From Planctomicrobium sp. (GTDB lineage Bacteria > Planctomycetota > Planctomycetia > Planctomycetales > Planctomycetaceae), in contig JABJMI010000763.1 of NCBI GenBank assembly GCA_018659505.1, positions 1 to 9,631 of the forward strand: a stretch of 9,631 nucleotides of DNA, given 5' to 3'. The translations under genes were made by a program, and so were the position numbers. Below are positions 1 through 5,827 of this stretch, piece after piece (the stretch's first letter is position 1; every line of letters starts with the position of its first letter). The notes under the pieces were generated by a model, which was not told where the DNA came from, ran no database searches, and saw only the letters and a list, made by a program, of their open reading frames with translations.

Positions 1-2002
1 ACTGGCCGAGGCATATGATCCTTACAAAAACATTCGCGAAGGTTTAAGCGTTTCACGAAGCTCCGGACAGGAAAGCTCATTCGATAATATTTTTGACATT
101 TCTTTCGCTCATCCCGATAAAGAAATCGCAAAAACCGTTGTTCAATCTGTTGTCGATTCTTATCGAGAATATCTTCATGAAACCCGCGATGAGAATTCCA
201 AACAACTGTACCAAACTCTCTTGAATCGAGAGAAATTCCTCGCCCAAGAAGTTGCAAAACAAGAAAAAGGCTATCGAGAATTTCGCAAGAACGCTCCAGT
301 ATTCTTAAAAGCCACGCCAATCATTTCGACGAATGGAACGGCGCTACCACCTCAAAGTCGCTATGAAGTTGAACTCTCTGGTATTGAAGATACCCAAAAC
401 GTTAATCAAATTAAGCAAGCTGGCATCGAAGCAAAACTGGCCGAATTAGAACGCAGAAGAAAGCGAGGAGATTCGCGGGAATCGCTCGAATTCTGGGTCA
501 CATATTCTCTCACGACCGGAACCGGTACCGGGAACAATGCTTCCGGTGGAGGAGGAGTTGGAGCCCTCTCTGGACCACCTGTTAAAGGTGCATTGGATCA
601 ACAGTTTTTGACTGCAAGACTCCTGGAACAACGACTTCTTCACTCCTTAGGAGAAGACCATACAGCTGTGCGAAATGTGCGGCGGCAGATCGACACGATC
701 CTCGATTCCTATTCTCAACAAGGTTTGACTGCTCCCAGCTATCAACGCTCTAGTGAAAATCCCGCTGAGCATTCAGACTCCGCTGGCATGGATCTTGTGT
801 CAGTCTACGAAGACACTTTAAGAAGCCAACTCGCTGAACTGGAAGTCGTCGGCAAGAACCTTGTTCTCATGCAAAAAGATGCACAGAAAAAAGCGAAAGA
901 TGCAGAGTTGTATCAGGTCGAAGATCAGCGACTCAAAGATGAACTTTCCTTGAAGAAATCTCAACTCACGCAGATTTTTGACCAGATCGCGACCTATGAC
1001 GTCGCCAAGGAACAAGAGGGATACCGCTTCAAGCAAATCGCTCAGGTCAGAATTGAACGCTCATTGAAAAGAGTCATTAAAATCGTGGGAGCATTTGGCA
1101 TCTTTGGTGTTGGGCTTGTCTTTGCCTTGGCATATTTCCGAGAGTGGCTGGATACACGAATCAAAACGATCGAAGAACTCTGCAAGCTTTCTTCGGCACA
1201 ACTTCTGGGAACGATTCCAAAATTCGTTTCTTCTCCTGATGCAGATCGACTTGCCAGCGAGTCAGGGCTTTCGCCAGCATTGGTCTACTTTCATCGTCCG
1301 GGATCACGCGAGGCTGAAGCATTCAGATCGATCCGCACAACATTGTTTCATAGTTTTAAAGAACAGGATCAAGTTCTCCTCGTGAGCAGTGCTGAACCAG
1401 GTGATGGTAAAAGTACGGTGGTTGCCAATACAGCTTTGGCAATGGCTCAGGCAGGAAAACGGGTTCTGTTAATCGATTGCGATTTACGGCGACCAACTCA
1501 ACATCATCTATTCGGAACCGAACAAGAGATCGGAATCACTGATGTTTTATTGAACGAAATTGAATGGCGGAACGCACTGCGGTCGACGCCTGTCGAATCG
1601 TTGTCGCTGATGACTGCAGGCTTATGTCCTGAAAATCCTGCGGAGTTGCTGTCTGTCGCTCCCCTGCAGAACATTCTCAGTGAGATGAGAGAAGAGTACG
1701 ACCTGATCATTCTGGATTCACCGCCGGTTCTAGCAGTCAGCGATCCGACGATCTTGTCTCCTCATGTCGATGGAGTCGTCTCAGTCGCTCGTATAATGAA
1801 AAACAAACGAGCATCAGTCACTCGCATGACGGAAACCCTTGGGGTCCATGGTGCAAGAGTCTTTGGCATGATTGCCAACAGCGTCGGAGAGCAAGAAGCA
1901 GCAAACGCCGGGTATGGCGGCGAAACATACGGCAGTTATTTCACTGAAAATGAAACGGCGAAAAGAACCACCACGCATTCGAATGCACCCGTAATGAGTT
2001 AA
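1..2002 (+). CDS. Wzc-like bacterial tyrosine autokinase / polysaccharide chain-length protein (5' partial)
   Basis: This is a BY-kinase of the Wzc/CpsCD type, which controls polymerisation and export of capsule or exopolysaccharide through cycles of tyrosine autophosphorylation. It sits in the inner membrane with its kinase domain in the cytoplasm. The frame is open from base 2 to the TAA at 2000-2002, giving 666 visible residues, and the start is outside the window. Visible order: end of a Wzz domain (about 1-60), a long charged, probably coiled-coil periplasmic region (60-350) with a Gly/Thr-rich insert near 170-193, a membrane helix (358-379), the EAFRSIRTTL motif (439-448), Walker A GDGKST (467-472), Walker A' LLIDCDLRRP (489-498) and Walker B IILDSPP (569-575). 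The tail carries three tyrosines (638, 643, 646), the usual autophosphorylation position, although many family members have more. The first membrane helix must lie upstream. It converges on the MarR gene after 124 bp, where I see no convincing T-tract terminator. Confidence 0.93.
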   Translation, partial: LAEAYDPYKNIREGLSVSRSSGQESSFDNIFDISFAHPDKEIAKTVVQSVVDSYREYLHETRDENSKQLYQTLLNREKFLAQEVAKQEKGYREFRKNAPVFLKATPIISTNGTALPPQSRYEVELSGIEDTQNVNQIKQAGIEAKLAELERRRKRGDSRESLEFWVTYSLTTGTGTGNNASGGGGVGALSGPPVKGALDQQFLTARLLEQRLLHSLGEDHTAVRNVRRQIDTILDSYSQQGLTAPSYQRSSENPAEHSDSAGMDLVSVYEDTLRSQLAELEVVGKNLVLMQKDAQKKAKDAELYQVEDQRLKDELSLKKSQLTQIFDQIATYDVAKEQEGYRFKQIAQVRIERSLKRVIKIVGAFGIFGVGLVFALAYFREWLDTRIKTIEELCKLSSAQLLGTIPKFVSSPDADRLASESGLSPALVYFHRPGSREAEAFRSIRTTLFHSFKEQDQVLLVSSAEPGDGKSTVVANTALAMAQAGKRVLLIDCDLRRPTQHHLFGTEQEIGITDVLLNEIEWRNALRSTPVESLSLMTAGLCPENPAELLSVAPLQNILSEMREEYDLIILDSPPVLAVSDPTILSPHVDGVVSVARIMKNKRASVTRMTETLGVHGARVFGMIANSVGEQEAANAGYGGETYGSYFTENETAKRTTTHSNAPVMS

Positions 2003-2126
2003 AGGGGACGCCGCCTGCCTTCAAGCTTGTTGTTTATTTTCTCAAGTGAGTAAGAGGAGAGATTTCAGCGAATACAAGCACGACGCTCAAGCGAGTGGAC
2101 GTACTTACTCGATGCGATGGTAGATT

Positions 2127-2609
2127 CTATCCTTCGTTCTGCTTACGAATTTCAAATGGAACATTGATTCCATTTTGGTCAGCGAAGTTATTATAAACTG
2201 TCTCACAGAGGGATTTCAGATTGTCGAGATCGGTCTTCGACATACCCTGGACTGCCTGATCACGCATGTCGTGAGTAATTTTTGAGACCTGCAACCACAA
2301 CGCTTCAGCCTTCTTCGTAGCATGAATAGTTTTTTTTCGGCGGTCTTCTTGGCTGCTACGCCGTGTGATCAACTTCGCCTTCTCCATGCGAGAAAGAACA
2401 CCAACTAAAGTGTGAGGCTTAATACCGAGTTGATCCGCAAGTTCAGACTGACTTCCACATCCACGAGCGGACAACCATGCCAAAACTTCCCATTGGCGAA
2501 TAGTGATGCCTTCTTTATTGAGTCGCGAATCCAAAGCTTTCCGCAGCGAATGAGAGGCTGCACAAATCCAATAACCGACACTATTCTCCCAATCGTAATC
2601 TAGTGCCAC
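2127..2609 (-). CDS. MarR-family winged-helix transcriptional regulator
   Basis: MarR proteins are homodimeric DNA-binding repressors or activators, often released by phenolic ligands or oxidants. Using the GTG start at 2609 the protein is 160 aa, a typical family length. Helix 1 starts around WENSVGYW. The helix-turn-helix runs from about residue 52 (SQSELADQLGIKPHTLVGVL) to 80. The wing has the family's conserved Asp-Arg pair in SQEDRRKK (about residues 89-90). The GTG start is chosen because GGAG lies 6 nt upstream. A longer frame begins at TTG 2654 (175 aa), but it has no ribosome-binding site and adds a charged leader untypical of the family. Cys16 (WICAAS) lies in helix 1. The gene is monocistronic by appearance: a candidate terminator and sRNA separate it from the ABC operon upstream on the same strand. 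Ligand and targets are unknown. Confidence 0.9.
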   Translation of the reverse strand: MALDYDWENSVGYWICAASHSLRKALDSRLNKEGITIRQWEVLAWLSARGCGSQSELADQLGIKPHTLVGVLSRMEKAKLITRRSSQEDRRKKTIHATKKAEALWLQVSKITHDMRDQAVQGMSKTDLDNLKSLCETVYNNFADQNGINVPFEIRKQNEG

Positions 2610-2615
2610 ATTGCT

Positions 2616-2619
2616 CTCC
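2616..2619 (-). promoter_or_regulatory. Shine-Dalgarno GGAG deciding the GTG start of the MarR gene
   Basis: On the minus strand GGAG (2619 to 2616) is followed by the 6 nt AGCAAT and then the GTG at 2609-2607. This spacing is close to ideal. No comparable site precedes the alternative TTG at 2654. Confidence 0.5.
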
Positions 2620-2835
2620 AGGAAGTCATTTTCGCCCTTTCTGCCTCCACACAACTTAATAAGTCGTTTGAAAACTCTATATTCGAACGATTCAACAAGC
2701 CATCTATCCTAGGTAATTAACGTACCTTCGAGCAAGTTAAAAATCTTTCACCGAGGATCACGGCACCACGAAGAAAACTCTCTGATTGATAAGAGGCAAC
2801 TCTGATTTAGAATAATCGTGAGCAGAAACAATGTG

Positions 2836-2882
2836 AAGAAATAAAACGAGCCTCACCACGACGGGCCAGACGTGGGAGGCTC
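2836..2882 (-). terminator. Intrinsic (Rho-independent) terminator, minus strand
   Basis: Arms GAGCCTC/GAGGCTC and CCACG/CGTGG form a GC-rich 12-bp stem (2848-2860 with 2871-2882) with one unpaired base (2855) and a 10-nt loop. Read on the minus strand, the stem is followed directly by GTTTTATTTCTT, a usable U-tract. The plus strand has no T-run after the stem, so termination should be one-way. It would end either the candidate sRNA at 2920 or read-through from the ABC operon, and it insulates the MarR gene. Confidence 0.6.
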
Positions 2883-2920
2883 TAGATGTTTGTAAAACGG
2901 GCCAGCATTACAAACATCAT
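2837..2920 (-). ncRNA. Candidate small RNA: twin hairpins with identical loops
   Basis: A transcript starting near 2920 on the minus strand would be about 80 nt long and nearly all structured. Its first hairpin begins within a few bases of the 5' end: ATGTTTGTAA pairs with TTACAAACAT (2886-2895 with 2908-2917). After a 3-5 nt linker comes the terminator hairpin (2848-2882). Both loops contain the same minus-strand 9-mer CTGGCCCGT (2897-2905 and 2861-2869 on the plus strand), although the two stems are unrelated in sequence. Conserved loops on different stems suggest a recognition sequence, for antisense pairing or a protein; the internal GGCC could also allow loop-loop kissing. I recognise no known RNA family. 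Expression and function are inference. Confidence 0.4.
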
Positions 2921-2926
2921 TGCCCC

Positions 2927-2953
2927 ATTCTAACAATTGTTGAATAAAGTCAA
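2927..2953 (-). promoter_or_regulatory. Candidate sigma-70 promoter with palindromic operator in spacer
   Basis: On the minus strand TTGACT (2953-2948, five of six matches to TTGACA) and TAGAAT (2932-2927, five of six to TATAAT) are separated by 15 nt, which is shorter than optimal. The perfect palindrome AACAATTGTT (2932-2941) fills the spacer and touches the -10 element. The predicted start near 2920 falls just before the first hairpin of the candidate sRNA. A repressor bound to the palindrome would block polymerase. Short AT-rich palindromes of this kind fit MarR-family operators, and a MarR gene lies about 320 bp away; the link is inference. Confidence 0.4.
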
Positions 2954-3020
2954 CATAAAAAGGAGCGAACTTCACACAATTTGCGTACTTAACACGCATC
3001 TCTCGAAATAGAGATCGAAA

Positions 3021-3102
3021 ATCCAGGTGCAGTGAAGGTCGTCAAAATCTTCGGCAGCCGAGAGGAGCGACCGAAACTCTTCACGAGTTTCGCTACCTGG
3101 AT
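3021..3102. other. Structured element: three-way junction with possible pseudoknot
   Basis: ATCCAGGT (3021-3028) and ACCTGGAT (3095-3102) close the element. Inside are a perfect hairpin CGAAACTC-TTCAC-GAGTTTCG (3072-3092) and a second arm, GTCG/CGAC (3038-3041 with 3068-3071), capped by TCGG-CAG-CCGA (3051-3061). The five-base loop TTCAC (3080-3084) is complementary to the unpaired GTGAA (3032-3036), which allows a pseudoknot or an alternative fold. It lies 33 bp beyond the permease stop. It may be a 3' UTR element, a non-coding RNA, or one copy of a dispersed palindromic repeat; the strand is not determined. On the minus strand only a short TTTT follows, so it is a poor terminator. Confidence 0.45.
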
Positions 3103-3135
3103 ATCAATCCATAATTGCCGTGTGGTGAACTTTAG

Positions 3136-4680
3136 TCACTCGCCTGCGACTGCAATTAAGCGTTTTCCTATATTGTAGTGAATAACAATGGTGATGATCA
3201 GGGCTGCAACATTGCCCATGAAGAGGATCGCACTCGCATCGCCAGGACTAATTCCAATAAACAGGCAACCCATCACGGTCACGTTTGCAATGAAAACAAT
3301 AAACCCCGATAAGAATACCGCCATTGGCCAAATCGCCCATTTTTGTGAGATCGAAAAATAAGTAGACAGGTGTATCGCAATGACGATTTGCATAACAAAG
3401 TAACTTACCCCAAGTACCGCCTCAGCTTCGCTCATAATTGAACCTAAAGCATCGAAGAAATCATCCGGAGTCAAGACAACTCCAATGCAAAAACATGCAA
3501 CTACCGGAAGCGTTGTCGTCATTCCACCGATCAACTTGGAATAGATCATTTCTTTGGAAGATCTGGGCAACATAATCAAAGTTGCCCATGTTTTGTTGGA
3601 CATTTCGTTGCGATAGAGTCGGGCTGTCATGATCGCTGTCTCAAAAACAAAGAAGAACAGCGACCAACCGATCAGCGTCCAGCCAAGATTTTCGAGCATT
3701 CTTGACCGGGAAATACCGGTACCTAGTGCAAAGAAAAGTACAAATCCGAAGTAAAGAGCAAATTTCAGAAACAAAAAGATGCCTCCGCCACCTAGAAGTT
3801 GATAATCTTTCCAGACTAAGGCAGCGCTCCAAACTCTTCCGCGACCTTTGCTTTGTAATCTTTTTCTTAGCCGATCGAAGTAACCGAGCCCGCCAGCTTC
3901 CTTCTCGTTTCTAGTGCAGATATCAAAGATGGCCCAAGTCACCGCCAATATAATCCCACCAACAATGAGATTACTGATCACCTGAATACTCCACCACGAC
4001 GAGTTAAAACCTGTGCTCAGAGTAAAACCAATCGATTGAAAGGCGTGCATCGACCTAAAGAAACTGGCAAGATTTAAGACCATATCTCCGAGAAGAGAAC
4101 CACTTGCGTTTCTGAATAATCCAGTCGCAATCAATGGCAGAATGCTCATCCCCAAAAGTGAACCTAACGCTAACAGGCAGGCACCGGTTGTCGTCGACAT
4201 CAAGACGGAACAAAAAAGACCAAGACTTCCTACAAAAAACAGATGGGCGAACAATGCGAAATAGACAGCTCCGATTTGTTGCCAGAGAACTCCACCCAAA
4301 GTAATCGCCAGCACAGTAAAAGGAATCTGCACACTTAAGAGCAAAAACGCGGAAATCATTCGCGGAGTCCACTTGCCCATGATCAGCGAAGTCGCACCGA
4401 CGCCAGCCATTTTCAATAAGCCGAGCGTCCGTTCTTCTTTCTCTTCGGTGATCGCTGTCGCAAAATAAGCAGTCCCCAAGATCGTAATGAAGAAGTAGTT
4501 GTAGTAACTCATCGACCGGAACAAGTTGAGCCCGGGAGCACCACGGTTAAAAACTTCCCAGCGAGTTGTCACCAATGTCCACAGCACAAAGATGCCTAAC
4601 AGACATCGAAAGCCATGACCACGTGCAAGACGTGATTCCGTCTGGAGCGCCCGTCGAACAAGAGCAAAGAATTTATTCAT
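3136..4680 (-). CDS. ABC-2 type transporter permease, probably a tandem-fused duplicate
   Basis: This is an integral inner-membrane permease (514 aa) that should work with the ATPase encoded just upstream. About a dozen hydrophobic segments fall in two groups of roughly six (about 27-254 and 301-503), separated by a charged cytoplasmic linker (256-290). Each half carries a coupling-helix-like motif after its second membrane segment: EEKEERTLGLLKMAGV (79-94) and NEMSNKTWATLIMLP (358-372). Ordinary ABC-2 permeases have one such half of about 250 aa and dimerise, so this chain may be a pseudo-dimer. The ATG at 4680 is preceded by GGGTGA about 9 nt upstream, a modest ribosome-binding site. The ATPase stop is 136 bp upstream; that gap holds two CTCTCAACG direct repeats 21 bp apart and no clear promoter. 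The substrate is unknown. The protein could equally be described as GldF-like. Confidence 0.88.
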   Translation of the reverse strand: MNKFFALVRRALQTESRLARGHGFRCLLGIFVLWTLVTTRWEVFNRGAPGLNLFRSMSYYNYFFITILGTAYFATAITEEKEERTLGLLKMAGVGATSLIMGKWTPRMISAFLLLSVQIPFTVLAITLGGVLWQQIGAVYFALFAHLFFVGSLGLFCSVLMSTTTGACLLALGSLLGMSILPLIATGLFRNASGSLLGDMVLNLASFFRSMHAFQSIGFTLSTGFNSSWWSIQVISNLIVGGIILAVTWAIFDICTRNEKEAGGLGYFDRLRKRLQSKGRGRVWSAALVWKDYQLLGGGGIFLFLKFALYFGFVLFFALGTGISRSRMLENLGWTLIGWSLFFFVFETAIMTARLYRNEMSNKTWATLIMLPRSSKEMIYSKLIGGMTTTLPVVACFCIGVVLTPDDFFDALGSIMSEAEAVLGVSYFVMQIVIAIHLSTYFSISQKWAIWPMAVFLSGFIVFIANVTVMGCLFIGISPGDASAILFMGNVAALIITIVIHYNIGKRLIAVAGE

Positions 4681-4816
4681 AGTTTTTGATCACCCGTAAG
4701 AACGACTTGCTGCTCTCTCAACGCTAAATCTTCAACTCTCAACGAAATCATTGAGAAAGAACTTCACTCCAAATCGATGGCAAACAGCACTCTCTGCTTC
4801 AACATGCAGCTGCTAT

Positions 4817-5761
4817 CTAATTTCGAACGCCTCGTTCGGTCAGATCCATGAAGGCTTCGTTGAGGTGGCGTTGATCTCGACCGAAGTTGATGACGGTATG
4901 TCCCTGGGCGATGATCGCTGCGAGCACTTGATTGCTGTCGGTTAATGCTGGATCGATTTTGATTCTCATGTCCGAACGTCCTTCAAGAGGTTCCACAGAG
5001 ATCAGTCCCGGTACTTGCGACAGCGCTGTCTCAACATCTTCAGCAGGCAAGTCGATGCGAATGCGGTAGGTCGGTGTCTCGGTTGCTTGATCAAGCAACC
5101 CTTCCATAGGACCACTGTACTTGGTCTTGCCACGGTCGATAATCGTCACGCTATCACACAACTCAGCGAGTTCACTCAGGATGTGACTACTAATGAAAAT
5201 GGTTTTCCCCATTCTTCTCAGCTCACGAAGGATTTCCATCAACTCGATACGGGCACGAGGGTCCAAACCAGACGCCGGTTCATCGAGTAACAAGAGATCA
5301 GGGTCATTGACGAGGACACGCGCGAGGCTCACTCGCTGTTGCATTCCGCGAGAGAGTCCTTGAATGAAGTCGTCTTTACGTCCGTCCATATCCGTTAAAG
5401 CGAGAACGTCTCCAACGATGCGGTTCCGTTCTTTCAATGTAAAGCCATACGCTGCGCCGAAGAAATCGAGGTACTCGAAAACCGTCATCTGGCGGTACAT
5501 ACTGAAGTGGTCGGGCATGTAGCCGATACGACGGCGAATCGCTTTCACATTGTTGCGGACGTCGTGATCAAAGACGCGAATCTTGCCCATTTGTGGTTTG
5601 AGCAAAGTACAAATGAGTTTCAAGGTTGTCGTTTTCCCCGCTCCATTGGGACCAACGAATCCATGCAACGATTGCGGAGCCACGTTGAAAGTAATCCCGT
5701 CCAGTGCGCGGTGCTGCTTGAAAAGATGACTGACATTATTGATTTCAATGGCGTGTTCCAT
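4817..5761 (-). CDS. ABC transporter ATP-binding protein, ABC-2/Gld type
   Basis: This cytoplasmic ATPase (314 aa) powers the adjacent permease. Motifs in order: Walker A GPNGAGKT (37-44), Q-loop region GYMPDHFSMY (80-89) where Asp occupies the usual Gln/Glu position, signature LSRGMQQR (136-143) in place of LSGGQ, Walker B LLLLDEP (156-162) with catalytic Glu161, D-loop SGLDP (164-168) and switch His193 in SSHIL. A C-terminal domain (about 230-314) ending LNEAFMDLTERG is typical of exporters related to drug, polysaccharide and gliding ABC-2 systems. The ATG at 5761 is supported by GGAG with 5-nt spacing. The gene is the middle member of the minus-strand operon, 66 bp after the accessory gene and 136 bp before the permease. 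All catalytic residues are present, so it should be active. Confidence 0.95.
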   Translation of the reverse strand: MEHAIEINNVSHLFKQHRALDGITFNVAPQSLHGFVGPNGAGKTTTLKLICTLLKPQMGKIRVFDHDVRNNVKAIRRRIGYMPDHFSMYRQMTVFEYLDFFGAAYGFTLKERNRIVGDVLALTDMDGRKDDFIQGLSRGMQQRVSLARVLVNDPDLLLLDEPASGLDPRARIELMEILRELRRMGKTIFISSHILSELAELCDSVTIIDRGKTKYSGPMEGLLDQATETPTYRIRIDLPAEDVETALSQVPGLISVEPLEGRSDMRIKIDPALTDSNQVLAAIIAQGHTVINFGRDQRHLNEAFMDLTERGVRN

Positions 5762-5766
5762 GGATA

Positions 5767-5770
5767 CTCC
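5767..5770 (-). promoter_or_regulatory. Shine-Dalgarno GGAG of the ABC ATPase gene
   Basis: GGAG is followed by TATCC and then ATG at 5761, a 5-nt spacing that fixes the start. The short leader also contains a TTTCAA-N-TTGAAA palindrome (5795-5807), whose role is unknown. Confidence 0.55.
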
Positions 5771-5827
5771 AGCCTCTTACGCTTATGTGGTGATTTTCAA
5801 ATTGAAAGAATGATTAAACGTGGTTAA

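Larger units (their letters stand above)
2610..3135. other. Gene-poor, structure-rich intergenic region
   Basis: No protein gene is supported here. From left to right it holds: the MarR leader; a GGTA-N7-TACC inverted repeat (2712-2726) that could be an autoregulatory operator; a minus-strand intrinsic terminator and twin-hairpin element (2836-2920); a candidate minus-strand promoter with a palindrome (2927-2953); a small hairpin ATCTCT-CGAAAT-AGAGAT (2998-3015); and an 82-bp multibranched element (3021-3102) close to the permease stop codon. The last elements may also form the 3' UTR of the ABC operon if transcription reads through. Confidence 0.6.

Noticed and set aside
221..2002. TTG at 221 as the start of the tyrosine kinase
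   Set aside because: The same frame is open without a stop back to base 2, and the upstream residues match the end of a Wzz domain, so this is an internal codon of a truncated gene.
2048..2110. GAGTAAG/CTTACTC inverted repeat between the convergent kinase and MarR genes, considered as a terminator
   Set aside because: The arms are 49 nt apart and no T-run follows on either strand; the small CGCT-CA-AGCG hairpin inside is too weak.
4715..4744. CTCTCAACG direct repeats between ATPase and permease genes
   Set aside because: There are only two 9-mers of simple composition, and no promoter is seen nearby; not strong enough to call a regulatory site.
5015..5827. Plus-strand ORFs opposite the ABC ATPase
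   Set aside because: The minus strand encodes all ABC motifs in order; these frames are antisense by-products.
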